Assembly: GCA_037447655.1 (NCBI GenBank)
Contig: JBBHKE010000417.1
Span: 124,001-188,000 of the forward strand
Source of the DNA: Zygnema cylindricum
Lineage: Eukaryota > Streptophyta > Zygnematophyceae > Zygnematales > Zygnemataceae
DNA length: 64,000 bases
Direction of reading: 5' to 3'
Of this stretch, positions 10,186 to 22,548 are shown in pieces (within the stretch, counting starts at the first letter, position 1; every line of letters begins with the position of its first letter). Both the position numbers and the translations under genes were made by a program. Under the pieces are notes generated by a model. The model saw only the letters and a program-made list of their open reading frames with translations, was not told where the DNA came from and made no database searches.

Positions 10186-13100
10186 ATGTCTGACCGTGGG
10201 AGGGGATTTGGTAGTTTCGCCCAACACTTTTCCTTCCAAGGTTAGTTCTGTTTGTCTTTTTCTGAATTGTGGTTGCTATTTTGATTAGATGTCTGACTTT
10301 GTGGTTTTGCCAATAAGGCTCACGTGGCGCAAGCAAAGCACGAAGCGGCGAAGGTGCTTTGCACGTTCTCGGAAAGCTTCGGAATAGCGAGTTGTGGAAT
10401 TTTGGTTTTCCTTCCTTTACCGTTGTGGTTGTTAACTACACTATCTGTGTTTCTGAAATAAGACACACTGTCTCTTTCACATATTCCTTTTCCACAATTT
10501 CACCTGCAGCGGTATCTCGATCGCGTCTACAGCCGCTTATCCTTAATCACTCTATAAGCTGAGGAAATTTTATACCGGGTAATAATCATCATTAGATTCC
10601 CCGCGCATTTCTGATTCTCCTTTTATTGTCTGTATATGCGGGGTCAGAGGATCAGCTGGCTCCTCCGCTGTATCTGGAGCAAAAGGGGGGCAGCGGGGCC
10701 CTGGGTGGAGGAAGGTTTTCGTTCGCTAACTCGGGCAATACTGGGGACCAGTACTTCCCTCAGAGGCCTCCATCTTCTCTCCCAATTGTTGACATTTGGG
10801 GGGAACCACCAAGGTGTGACATCACATCTCTCTTATGATTATTAATCAATTTTTTCCTGAAATATGGTTCAGACAGCATCAGTATTGTTTTAGACTCAAA
10901 TTGACCTTTTGTGCGTTAATTTGTTAGGGGTTTGTGAGTGTCTGGGGGGTAGCTTTGCAGTTTTGTAATCAGCTAGTTTTAGTTTTATATTTTCTTTCGT
11001 CAGGATTCTGAGTAGAGAGTCATGTTTTAATATTTCCAGTATGCGAAATAGGATTCAGTTTGTCGGGATTATGTTAATGGCCAAGATTTGTGAGGCCAAG
11101 TCTTTCACTGTCTCTGTTTCTTTCTCTGTCTTGGGCTAGTCTTTCTACATATGACAGTATGGGGAAACTGAAAGCCCGTTGTACAGAACTCTACGGAAGA
11201 AAGGCAGTTGTATTGTAGGGTACGGAAAAGAAACGGCGGTTGCTGAATAGATACAAGGAAAGAAAGCCAGTCATATGGAAGTTGTTGAAAGCGGAGGCCA
11301 ATTGTCTTGTTTGTTGTTTTGTGCAGATTCCAAACTGGCCCGGCTCAACCAATGACGGGGGTGTTCACTGGGAACCCGCCCTTCCAGGTGTCACCTCCGA
11401 GCGCCGACAAACGCTTCAAATCATTACCTCCGGCTGAGGCTCTACCGAGAAGTGAACCTTTGGGAGGTTATATTTTTGTTTGCAATAATGATACCATGGA
11501 GGAGAATCTAAAGCGACAGTTGTTTGGTAGGTACAGGGGGTTTGAAGGTGGGGAGAGGGGCTTTCGTTTGTTTGGCAGGTAGATGTTAAGGCAGGTAGGT
11601 AATAAGGTAGCTAGGTATTATGACGGGTGGGAGTAAGTAGGTAGGTAGCATTTTTGGTAAACGCTGGGAATGGGGAAGGAGAGAATCTACGTTTGTGGTT
11701 GACATGGGCGATAGGAGAATAGAAATTGTTCTTGTAGATTTTGAAGTATTCTGCACATCTGAAACGGAAATGGTCGTGTAGGTGGGGGTTTGAGATAGAA
11801 TATTAGGATAAAGGGATGATTGGATTTGTAGGATGTTTGCAGCCTTTTGGAGTAAATGGGAGTGATAAAAGTTTTTGGTTTTCCATGACAATACGAGCAA
11901 AGAGAGGGATAGCTATACAAAGTGGTTAAAGGGGTCAGTCATCAATCTGGAAAACTTTGAATAGGTGTCAGTGGATTGTTTTTTGTTGTGGAAGCAACGG
12001 GTTTCACTGTGTTTTGAATGGCCAATTAAAAGTAGACAGTTTTGTTGAATTAGGGTATAGGCGAGTGTTATGGAACAGGTATGGGACTAGTGTTTTCGGA
12101 ACGGTGTTCTTTACATGAAACACCAGTGTCTGTTTCAGTCTCCATATGGTAGTCTTCCCAGGTAGTAAATTTTCTGCAGCCTTGAGTGGCAGTCATTTAG
12201 ATGAAAGAAAGGAGCGATGTGTTGGATTCATGATGGTTAGAAACGACCCATTCTTTGTGTTGTGCTTACTTGTGCATTCAACTGTTTCTGCAGGTTTGCC
12301 TCAAAGGTATAGAGATTCTGTGAGAGCCATCCAGCCAGGACTGCCGCTTTTTCTGTACAATTATACTTCTCACCAGCTCCATGGCATTTTTGAGGTGAGA
12401 ACGGTAACTTCTTCAGCATTCACTGTTATGTGTGAGTAAAATAACCACATGTTCTTCTTCTGGGAATTAAAGTCTAACTTTTCTGTTGCCAAAATTTTGA
12501 TGAAGAACTGGGTGCTTTTCCTTTCTTGTTGTCAGAAGGTTATTTCTTTTGTTGCTTTGGGTTGGATTTTCCAAAAAACTGATTAGTGGGACGAGCTGGT
12601 CTTCTTCGTCTCATGCAGGCGAGTAGTTTTGGTGGTTCCAACATAGATCCAACTGCCTGGGAAGACAAAAAATGTCCCGGCGAATCACGATTTCCAGCGC
12701 AGGTCTGATTTTGTGATTTGTTTTAATCAAAATCTGCTTTTCAAAATAGGTTGGATTTTGTTTAAGAGAATGTTGTTTTGCTTGTATATTGAAAGGTTGG
12801 GAGATATAGGTCCACCTTTCCTGAGCTGATTTTTGTGAATGTTAACTTCATTTCCTTACTGCAGGTCCGTATCCGTGTACGGAAACGTTGTAAGGCATTG
12901 AATGAAGAGCAATTTCGACCAGTGTTACACCACTATGATGGACCCAAGTTTCGCTTACAGCTGTCAGTGCCAGAGGTAGGCTCTTTAGGCTATTCATTAC
13001 TCCAGATGTTTATCACAGACGGAATACATGTCTTGCAGAGATACTGATTTTTCATCGAGGTTGAGGTGGAAGGATATATTGGATATGCCTTTCTTGATGC

Positions 13101-13406
13101 GATGGTTTTTATTATTTCACTAACTGGTTGAGGTAGTTGTTGTGCTAAAAATTGGAAGTAATTGATAAACGAACTTAACCTTGGATTAGCTTTGAGGTCC
13201 CCTGACAATATGTTTAATTAATTGGTGTTCTTGTATTTTTTGTTGCATTAAATTCTTACTATTGTGATGTTTTTTTTGTGTGTTTTGATCAGACGTTGAG
13301 CCTCCTTGATCTATTCGAGGAACGAGATGGTCCAGAGACACCCCCTCAGCAAGAGAGCCCTCATAGTATGGTACCTCGAGAAGATTTGCCATTCAATTTT
13401 GGATAA
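10186..13406 (+). CDS. DCD-domain protein, N-rich-protein (NRP) type
   Basis: Seven exons join without frame conflict: 10,186-10,240; 10,648-10,813; 11,327-11,526; 12,294-12,394; 12,619-12,702; 12,865-12,975; 13,293-13,406. All have GT-AG introns and total 831 bp (276 residues plus stop). The N-terminus (MSDRGRGFGSFAQHFSFQ) is glycine/serine-rich and low complexity. The DCD (development and cell death) domain starts near residue 122 at LGGYIFVCNNDTMEENLK. It continues through LFLYNYTSHQLHGIFEASS, the KKCPGESRFPAQV block and FRPVLHHYDGPKF, ending at LSLLDLF. This closely follows plant NRP proteins, which act in stress and endoplasmic-reticulum-linked cell-death signalling; a molecular activity is not settled. 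The first exon is inferred from ATG, donor and phase only. The rest is firm. Confidence 0.92.
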
Positions 13407-13700
13407 ATGTCAATTCGAAACGATGCTGTCATTTTTTTTGGGGGTGGGAGGGAAGGGATAACAATTAATGGGACGCTCAAGAGTTGGCTCAAACCCTGCC
13501 AAAGAAGAGGAGAGTTTGAAATGGGAAAACTTTTGTATGGAGCGGTACAGGGGCCAGCTCTATGTACTCATCTCATCATCATTTCAAGCATTATTCTGGA
13601 ATATAGATTCAAATAGGTTTGAAAGGCAGCAATTTGTCTTCTAAAAAGTTTTCTCCTAACGAGTTTGCATAAACATAGCCTCTTTACCACGGGCTGTAGT

Positions 13701-13760
13701 GCGTGCGACACATTATAGTGTTATAGCTCTGCGCGCGACACATTATAGAGTTATAGCTCA
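13701..13760. repeat. 30-bp tandem duplication
   Basis: Two adjacent 30-bp units share 'gcgacacattatag' and 'gttatagctc', starting at 13,701 and 13,731 with a few differences between copies. Confidence 0.7.
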
Positions 13761-16226
13761 TCGGCAAATCTTAAGATGAGCCGTTGGATTTCAATTTTAG
13801 CTGAATGGGATTTAATAAAAGAGAGTTTGTGTTCAATATAGGTAGAGCTGCGAGCTGCAGCTAGGTGGATTTTTAAAGGTCGTTCGCCCTATGGAATTGC
13901 TGTTATACATTGTTAGGGAAATTTTCTTTGTCGGTGGTTCCTGTACATAAAAAAAAGAGAAACGGATAAATGTTACAAGCCGAAGGTGAAATTCAGCCGC
14001 TAAATGTTATTCGTTACCTTTTTGTTTTTTTTTTTTTCGTTAAAGCGGGCCTTGGAAAGTTGGAAAAAAAAAGGTGTAAATGAGTGAGAGAGAGTTGTAT
14101 ATTGATCTTCAATTGGTATGAGCTACTTTGTATGCAGGAGTGTATACTTGCATTTACAACTGTAAATATTTCTGTCAGTTTTGTAAACTTGGTTGAATTG
14201 TATATGCTTAACACTTTAAATATTTGGTTATCTTTTTCTCAAGTCACAAACTCCTTGGTTATACTAATGTGTGCCATTCAATGATATGTTATTTTGAATG
14301 ATAGGAATGTGTTTCCCTGGTTTAGGCATTTCGCTTGCTTCATGTTTTTTTATTTGATTATCATGTAAAGTTATTTTTCAATAATTATTATGTAGGTTAT
14401 TGTGAAAACTGAGGGATGAGCATGTAACCAATTAAGTGACAAAAAAATTTCCTTTCAAAATTTAATCTGTTTGATGAGGAAGAAAAAATCGATATCAGGA
14501 GAGAGATGAAAAATCATTTCTGCCAGATAAAAATCACCGGGTGAAAGTCAACCTTCAGATATTGTGAAAAAGTAGTATATTCTTTCTTTTATTTAAATTC
14601 TAGGTCCTGGGCTAGTCAAAACTACATTGGAAACTGTGTGTAATCAATGAACTGTTTTCTTGCTGCAAGGCCACTGAATCTATGAATATATGCACAGACA
14701 CTCAGAAAAATAATAGTTCGAAATACTGATGTGTGATTTACTCGGATGCTTGAGGTTATAACATTCTGGATAATAAACTCTACACACGTGGAATTGAAAA
14801 TGATAATTATTGTCGCGAAAAGGTAATTTTTTGATAATATAATACTATGGCAGGTTAATCTACACCATCCAAGACAGACACCCTGAAGACCTACTTACGA
14901 TGACTACTAATCCTAACCTCGATCACAAAATCTAGAACATGTCAGTGAACAACGGACTCAGTGTTGAATTGGAGAAGAAAAGAAACTAAGCACACAATGA
15001 TAGAGCCACAAGCAAATGATGACTACGTAGGCCGGAAGGTAAGGCGCACTGATGGAAAGTCTTCAACAGGTGACACTTTTCCGTCCATAGATACGCCTAG
15101 GCGGCCAATTATCTTGTTTGCCATCAAAGTAAAACCCTCTTATCATACACTTTGTGCCCAGAATCACGGCTCTTGCCTTCAACATGACCTCGTGGGCACT
15201 ACTCCAATTTGTGAAGCGGCTTGACCATTGATGCCTAAGAGGTGGGATTCACAAAACAGGTCTCCAACAACACAATGAATACTAACATGGTGAAAAATAT
15301 CAATAAGGCCCAAAATACAGTATGTGTGGGACCTCCCGACAAACAGAATACCTCGCCTTTGAAGCAAAATCTTTGAATGATCACCAAACGGCACACTGAG
15401 ATGGCTAAACATTGAGGTTAAGTATGCCAGAAGGTATCTACAATGTTATAGGCTGGAACGGCTAGATCCATAGGGTTAGTAATGTGTATGTCATCAATCA
15501 TTGGAAGACAGAGAAGGGGCGATTCAAAACCCATAATGCACTAAAATGAGCTAAGATAAGAAAGGGCCTCATACCGGCTCTAGACAACTGCTTGTTGAAA
15601 AGGAGAAACAAACTTCGACTTCTCTAAAACCAAGAACGATAGATTGTTGGAAGATCTTGAATCTCACATGAGATTCAAAAACATAATGTCCCAACCCCAA
15701 GGACAGGGAACAGGGACAGGGGGGCTGCTGTGTAAGAAGCATTCAAGACATCAACCACATGAACTATAGTTGTGATGGAGATCCGACAAAACCCTAATGG
15801 CGTGGACACCAACATCACAACCTCCACTAGAAGACACTACAAAAATGAAGTGGTACAATATACTCTCGGAATAAGGGTAAAAGATGAATGGAGGTGGCAA
15901 AATGATGCAACACTTTGCCACAGTGATAAGACGAATCACTCCATATGGCTTGGAAGTAGCGACAAGGTGACGTCATGAGGAGATCATGAACTCGTGGGGA
16001 ATATTGCTACCGACCAGTAAAAAATAGGCAGGGGAGACTCTACCAAAAACCTGACCAGCGGGTTAAACCGTACCAGAGGGTCCTCTAGAGACTAATGTAG
16101 TTAAAAAGGAGAGAGCGCCATTAGAAAGGCGTCTCAGCTTAAAGTGAAAGGCTCTGGTTCCTCGCACGTGTGAATGGGGGGGGGAAAGAAAACGGGAACT
16201 ATCGGGGGTATGCAACGGAGTTAAAG

Positions 16227-16272
16227 GTTTTTTAGGGTTTTTTAGGGTTTTTTAGGTTTTTTTAGGGTTTTT
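16227..16272. repeat. Interstitial telomere-like repeat, TTTTTTAGGG type
   Basis: Four successive units of about 10 bp with the pattern T6-7 followed by AGGG (one has AGG). This resembles the plant telomere unit TTTAGGG with lengthened T runs. It lies between inverted 12-mers (cttaaagtgaaa near 16,138 and tttcactttaag near 16,270). Confidence 0.7.
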
Positions 16273-16433
16273 CACTTTAAGCCAATCCAAAAGTACAAAG
16301 CTATGTCAAAACACTTCAGAGTTAAAAATTCTGTTAAATTCGAATTGTCCCAACGTGTAGATCTTAGGTTTAATGCGTGAGATTTACTACGTGAACACTT
16401 TTGTATTTTTGTTCGAAACGATACAAGTATGCC

Positions 16434-17587
16434 TAGTTGTTCAAATCACACTAATTTTTCATTTTTTCTAGTTTCTACGTATTGTACGTGACTTTTGAAA
16501 AAATTGGAAAAAAACGTCTATTGTAAACTAAAACTGGAAATTTACGGCAAACCTATAAACAAATTAAGGTAACTGTATAGTTTTTTACGGCAACCATACG
16601 GAAGTTTACGAAAATATACGATGCAAGTATCGGTACTTTCTGTTCTGTAACTGAACAGAATGTGCACGGATATGTACGGAAATTAATCGTACATCTTCGG
16701 ACAATTTCAAAAAGAGACGTTGCGGCGTCACACTATTTGCGCGCCGTAAGTTCAAAATGTGTACGGACGTTTTCTTCAAATTTTGGAAAGAAGCCGCCAT
16801 GAAAACTTCAACAGTTAAAGCGAATCTTCAAGGAAGACGCCATTACTGACGCCAAGGAAGTAGACACCGAAACTGCGGTTGAAGTCGTTGACGAAGAATA
16901 TGATAGAATGGGAAGAAGAGGAAGGGGAGGTTAGGGAAGAGGATTCAGATGAAGACATGATGGAATTCGATGTAGGGGAAGAAGATTTAGAGTAAAAATA
17001 GACGAGGGACATATATGTATTTCTTTTTTGGTTTAATGTGATTGTTTCCTTTTTTTATTAACATGTTACTTCGTGCAATGTTGAATAATAGAAAATGTCA
17101 TCTGCATATGCCCTGTACTTTGTTTTTTTGAAGTCGCATGCTCTAGGAGAGGTAGAGAGAGAAGGCCATGGTTGTCTGTCTGAGACAGACAGAAAATATT
17201 ATTCAAACAAAAGAGAGGCATCAATAATGATTATAACCTAAGCCTACAGATATATTATTCAAACAAAAGAGAGGCATCAATAATGATTATAACCTAGGCC
17301 TACAGATTTCACTTACAGATGCTGCGACTGTTGTTCGTAACCTGTCGATATAGATATTCCGATACACACATTCCGTGAGATAAGTAGCTTAATCGACAAA
17401 ATTTTCCACCGCTCATTTAACAGCAAGCTTACAAAGTGCGGCATATGTTCAATTTTTTTTTAACATGTACAGTTTTGTACGGACAAAATTCATTAACGAT
17501 TTTTAAGATTTTTTCAAATCGATGTCTCAAGTTTCTACGTATTGTACGTGCGTTCGAATCGTGTGTAAAATGCGTTTTGAACAACTA
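16434..17587 (+). mobile_element. Internally deleted hAT element, copy i
   Basis: The 5' portion (about 16,434-16,803) is the inverted equivalent of sequence next to the hAT N-terminal fragment at 38,510-38,888. It is followed directly by a short C-terminal coding piece (about 16,905-16,995) ending SDEDMMEFDVGEEDLE and a stop. That matches the C-terminus of the hAT copy at 18,139. Nearly all of the transposase is missing. The ends carry an imperfect inverted terminal repeat starting TAGTTGTTCAAA at 16,434, with the complement ending at 17,587. An exact 8-bp target duplication was not found, so the limits are good to a few bases. Confidence 0.65.
17197..17308. repeat. 56-bp tandem duplication
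   Basis: Two adjacent copies of a 56-bp unit beginning 'tattattcaaacaaaagaga' at 17,197 and 17,253. They differ at about one base. It lies in the 3' non-coding part of hAT copy i. Confidence 0.9.
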
Positions 17588-17599
17588 TGCCAGGATGCA

Positions 17600-19330
17600 T
17601 AGTTGATCATAGCGATTAGTGCAAACGTTTCAATCGCGACGAATTATACGTAACGAACGCATTGAACCTTTTGAACAAATCGTAAAAAATCTTTAATGAA
17701 TTTTCATCTGTACAATTCTGTACAATTAAAACATTTTTTTTTTACATAAAATGTAGTTTGTAGGTTTTCCATTAAGTGAGCGCTAAAGTATTATAAATGT
17801 TTATATAAATATCACACTCCATGTAGGCATCGGAATTCCTTCATCAACTGGTAGCGGAGAATGTAAATCAAGCTACGCTATGACTTTGTCTCACCCTGGT
17901 TCAAACGTCCGCAAGGGCACATTTTTATCAAATTCCGTGAGTCTGAGCCCATCTGGAAGGCAGCCATGGTCGCCATCTCTCTCTTAGTATCACACAGCAC
18001 ACGATTGCAAAAAAATAAATTACAAACCATGTACAAATGGCATTTTTCAAATTAAGCATTGCACGACATAACATAACAAAATATTAAAAAACGTGCAATC
18101 ATATTAATAAAAAAAAATGACATCTTTTTCATCTGTCTCTACTCTAAATCCTCTTCCCCTACATCAACGTCCATGATGTCTTCATCCGAACCCTCTTCCC
18201 CTTCCTCCCCTTCCTCTTCTTCCCATGCCATCATGCTCACTTCATAACTAACATCCTTAGTATTCTTAAACAGTCTGAGATTAGTGAAAACCCATACCAA
18301 ATCATTAGCCCCTTTAGCCGTTAATCTATTTCTTTTCTTAGAGTGTATATGGTCATATGTTGTGGTCATATGTTGACCAATTTCGCTCACAAGAGCTGGG
18401 AGCTGAGCATTCTGCAAGTATCTTTATTGCAACCTTCTACAAGATAGGAGCCAAACTCTTGCCACCACTTCCACGCCGACATTTTTTTTTGCACAAGATA
18501 GTGTAACTTCCATACCAAAAACTCCCTCAAAACCTCGATATTTAGACAACTCTACGCGGGCGTCTTTTATCTCCTCCATATTTGGAAGCATCCTCTCAAA
18601 CATTGTCTGAAAAAACTTCCATAACTGTCGCGTTTGCACGTTGCCCATATGTAGGACTTTGATACTCCGGATCGAGTACAAAGTCGGCCTCATAAATGGG
18701 ACTATGCACCAACTTCCACCTCGCCACCCAAGCTTTCTTCAACTCTTCCAAAATCTGCATGCCCTCGTGAATATTACCTCCTCCAGCGCAAGCTAAATTC
18801 TCCAAAAACTGTCCAATCGCGTAAAAACTGTGGTAAACCTTCCCCACATTCGGGCCACCTTTGTCGCATTCCCTCATTAACTTTACTACAGATTCTGAAA
18901 TTGACACGACCTCACTCAATCTAACCCAAAACTCCGTGCTTAAAATGTAGCACCTAATCTTAGCCCCCTCTATCATGTATATAGGCTTCCCCACCCATTC
19001 CTTGAATTTGTCGTCAAACATCAAACGCTCCAAACTCTCTTTCACATCTAATAACCTTTGGAGCATAATAAATTTTGTGGAAGAGGTTTATCGCTTGTTG
19101 TTATCCATCCGTATGATGTGATCGTGGCACCGGTGACAAAAATACTATCGTGCATGTGACAAACCAAATGATAAATATGCAACACAATCAACTGCAAAGG
19201 AAAAGGATGAAGAAATAAGCAAAAAGGTCGTGACATAGCAAAGAATTGGTAGCAGAAATTTGTACAGGCAGCAAACAACGCATAAATATATCACAAGAAA
19301 AGGAAAAGGTAGGTAGAGTGAGAGAGGGAG
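17600..19330 (-). mobile_element. hAT transposon remnant, copy ii
   Basis: The 3' terminal sequence (17,600 to about 17,760) is the inverted counterpart of the 3' end of copy i, so the two elements face each other tail to tail with about 12 bp between them. It encodes the C-terminal half of a plant hAT transposase (18,139-19,066 plus degraded sequence to about 19,280). On its 5' side it is cut at 19,334 by copia element C. The N-terminal half is absent here. Confidence 0.7.
18139..19066 (-). pseudogene. hAT transposase, C-terminal half
   Basis: The first piece (18,596-19,066) starts LQRLLDVKESLERLMFDDKF and has GPNVGKVYHSFYAIGQFLE and RWKLVHSPIYEADFVLDPEY, typical of plant hAT transposases. 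The next (18,424-18,693) has QLWKFFQTMFERML. The last (18,139-18,417) has YDHIHSKKRNRLTAK followed by DLVWVFTNLRL, the hAT dimerisation region, and ends in an acidic tail SDEDIMDVDVGEEDLE. The pieces are in different frames, so it is broken. A degraded match to the region around 'YGATITSDGW' is seen near 19,130, before a deletion. A transposase would cut and paste the element; this one cannot. Confidence 0.85.
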
Positions 19331-19334
19331 CTAT

Positions 19335-20397
19335 TGTAGAAATCGATGGTTCTTTTATTATTTTCTAGGTCTAAATTGGAATACAGAAAGAAGTCGAGGC
19401 AGTCTGCCTCTAACTTCTCCCTCCAACTCCCACACTTGTTGAGTTACTGAGAAGTTGGAGAGGAAGCTAGAGCCATGACTACTTAGGCTATCCAGAGGTT
19501 TACGGGAAATATATTACTTGATTAACGGATAGGTAGGTTTATTTGCTAAAAGGAGTAAGTCGAAACCATGATTTGATCCTGGTACCTGCCGACCGTCAAA
19601 ACGCCGATAGCCGGTAGACTTATCCGTTAAGTTTAGACATTAATATACATACTAGAGGGTTTGATATTTATTTTAATGTTGACACGTAGGAAAATTCATT
19701 TAACGGCGGATGTTTACGTATACATAGATCCAGTTATGTAAACGTACGGATTTCGGTATGGATAAGAAACGAGTACCGTGCATTTTGTTTTTTTTACGAA
19801 ATAAATACCGCACAAGCATTTATGACGGCTACAATTGAAATTTGCATTCAATCAGACGGCCGAAAAGAAAGCCGAGATCGCGGAAGAGATTATCTGCGGT
19901 TTGTGGTCATCACCACATCGGATGACACGTGGCATGATTACGTTGGATCGCGGCATCTCCGGGGATTACGCGACCGAATTTGGAAATGACAAGTGTTGAC
20001 ATTTAGGCCATGTCCTACAATATCCGTATATAAAGTACACCGCCATTTGTACTTTTGTGTACGGCAGTGTAATATGTTTGGTGTCGTACACCATTAGATA
20101 GAGTTTTAGAGAGAGATGGACTTAGAAAAAATTGGTAGATACGACCCTCTCTCCCAGAGAGCTTATGTACAAAAGGTCAACTTTGACCCTCAATAACTTA
20201 CTACTCGAGGAGCAAATTCAGAGATTCTTTTTGCTATCGACTCAGGGAAGTCTTGCCTTCACAGAGGTAAAGGTGGTCAGAGTTTTTGCTGGCCAGGGTG
20301 GTAGTTACTTGTACTGAAAGACAAAGAGGTCAGGGTTATCCTAGAGGCTTCGTGTGAGCTGCTTACTCTGAGGTCCTATGGAGGTCTCATAGTTGCC
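19335..20397 (+). repeat. 5' LTR of copia element C
   Basis: Begins TGTAGAAATC and matches 31,052-31,671 over its first 620 bp. The end is placed by alignment with LTR B just before the degraded primer-binding site; the expected terminal CA reads CC. It is 1,063 bp long. Confidence 0.85.
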
Positions 20398-22548
20398 GCT
20401 TATTAGCCCACCATCTAGGGTGCCCATATTCAATGGAGCTGGCTTCATTTACTGGGAAAGTATGATGACAGGAGCTCTATGTGAGAAACGGTTTTCGGGA
20501 ATAGTGAGTGGACGGGTGAGGCCTCCATCCAGTCTTCGGATACCTCCGGGGTTTACAGGAGGCAGATTCACTAGAGATGCAGATCCATCTTCAACAGAGG
20601 AGACAAACGAAGGAGAGGTGGTGGCCAAAGGAAAGGAGAAGGAGACGACCACACGAATAACAAGTGGTTCGGCATTCATATCACCTATTCCGAGGAATGA
20701 GGAGAATGATACTGATACCTGGGACTTCAACAATATAGCGCCAAAGCACTTCATCCTCTGCCATCTAATTCAATGACTTGCATGTCCTCATTTGTAGGTA
20801 GAAAGGGCATCTGATCTTTGGATGGCTCTCTTAGAGATGTACCAAAGTGGTACAATTCAGCAACAACAGTTGGCTGATCAGAAAAGTTAAGGAGTAAGTA
20901 TACAAAGGGTGGAAGATGTTGGATTTTTGCAATGAGCTTGCTACACTTTTCATGGAGCTAGAGAGTGTTGGAAAAGATTTTAGTTAAAAAGAAATGGTTA
21001 ACTCTCTACTGATGAAGTTACCTGATGAGTTCAAGAACATAGTCAACCGTGTGCAGGACTTGCCGGACTCAAGGTGGATATGGAACTCAGTGGTAGGAAT
21101 GATTCTCGCTCGGGAGAATACGGTTCAGATCCGAAAGGGAGGAAAGAGTGGGCAAGCCTTGGCAACTACAACCGACTGAAAGAACAAGGATACCCGAAGA
21201 CCGGTCAGAAAGTATGGAGGGGGGGAGCAGAAAAATCAGACCTACGAGTTCCGACCAAAGGCTCCCAAGGGTTGATGTCAAGAAACCAGAGCACTATATG
21301 GCGGAGCGCAGTAAGCTAACCGAGCTTCGGTCAAAGGAGGGACAGACCGGTGGAACCCCGAGAGGAAAGAAAAAGGCCCTTGTGACACAGGTACATAAGG
21401 TGGAATCGGAAGACGAGGACGATGAGCTCCTATTGGATGAGGAGTTGCAAGCGACAAACGAGGTGGAAATTCCACAAAAACAGAAACGTGCTTTCGGTGG
21501 ATTGAAAGGTGAAGCAGGTTGGATTGTAGATTCAAGTGCCTCCATGCACTTATGTAAGGATAAACGCCTGTTCACTAAGATAAGAAAGATTCCCACCGTA
21601 GAGATAGAGTACAGGGATGGGAGGATTCTCACTTCTACTCTCGTAGGATCGGTAGATCTAAAAGTGTTGGTAGAAGGAAAGACATCCATAGTTACATTCT
21701 CCGATGTATTGTTTATTCCGGAGCTGAACAAAAACCTCATCTCTACGTCTGTATTAGATGATAAGGGTTTTGATACTAACACTAGGAAAGGAGTCTTTAT
21801 TGCTAGTTTTGAATAGGAAAACTATTTCCCAGCTAAAATAGGTAGCTAGGGGATGTTTAGGCTGATTTTAAACAATGAAAAAAAGAAACTTTATTTTGTT
21901 GGTGTTCATGATATAATGATGTGGCATAAGAGGCTTGGGCATGTGAAACTAGATAAGCTAAGAGAGATGAAAAAAATGGGAGTGGTGGAAGGAATTCAGT
22001 TCAGTGAGAGTGAGAATCTAAGTGATTGTAGTGGATGTGCTCAAGGTAAAGCACACAGATTGCCCTTTCCCAAAACAACTACCTATAAGAGAGAAAAATT
22101 TCTAGATTTAGTACACACAAATATTTGGGGACCGGCCAAAGTGCCCTCACCAGGGGGGAAGTGATTTATGATGACTATCACTGATGATTGGTCTCGGTAT
22201 TCCAGGGTGTATTTTTTGAAAAACAAGTTAGAAGCTCAGGATTGTTTTAGACAATATAAAGCATGGAGCAAAAAACTCCATGAACCTCCAATCAAGAGAG
22301 TAACAAGTGACAATGTTGGAGAGTATACTTCTAACCAGTTTGAGGATTTTCTGAGGGAAGATGGAGTTTGACACCAAAAGACAGTTCCAGAAAACTCGGA
22401 ACAGAATGGGGTAGCCGAACGATTAAATAGGACACTATGTGATAGTGCTAGAAGTATGTTGTCGGATAAGAAGATAGGAAAAAGATTTTGGGCAGAAACA
22501 ATGAACTGTGCTATTTACCTCAAAACTAAAGTTCTTAACTCAACTATA
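20398..22548 (+). pseudogene. Copia C gag, protease and integrase (first part)
   Basis: Gag begins near 20,393 with a block RVPIFNGAGFIYWESMMTGA that matches element B. Protease is visible around 21,520 as GWIVDSSASMHLC, with the expected catalytic DSGAS altered to DSSAS. The GAG-pre-integrase block MMWHKRLGHVKLDKL with the zinc-binding H and the C-x2-C pair (CSGCAQGKAHRLPF) is at 21,900-22,080. Integrase reads DDWSRYSRVYFL, then SDNVGEY and a QNGVAERLNRTL block around 22,400. Stops break the frame repeatedly (for example near 21,815, 22,165 and 22,370). Confidence 0.85.
22544..22548. repeat. Target site duplication CTATA (left copy)
   Basis: CTATA immediately precedes LTR B at 22,549 and is repeated at 28,858-28,862 after the second LTR. 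It defines the insertion of B into the integrase region of C. Confidence 0.92.

Larger units (their letters stand above)
13407..16433. other. Intergenic region downstream of the DCD gene
   Basis: AT-rich at first (likely 3' UTR and flank up to about 14,400), then a more mixed stretch from about 14,850 to 16,150 that looks like decayed repeat sequence of a type I cannot name. It contains a 30-bp duplicated unit at 13,701-13,760 and a telomere-like run near 16,227-16,272. No coding region is supported. Confidence 0.45.

Noticed and set aside
9796-10288. Overlapping 141-147 residue frames on both strands
   Set aside because: Low-complexity purine/pyrimidine-rich sequence upstream of the DCD gene; the real exon is 10,186-10,240 in a different frame.
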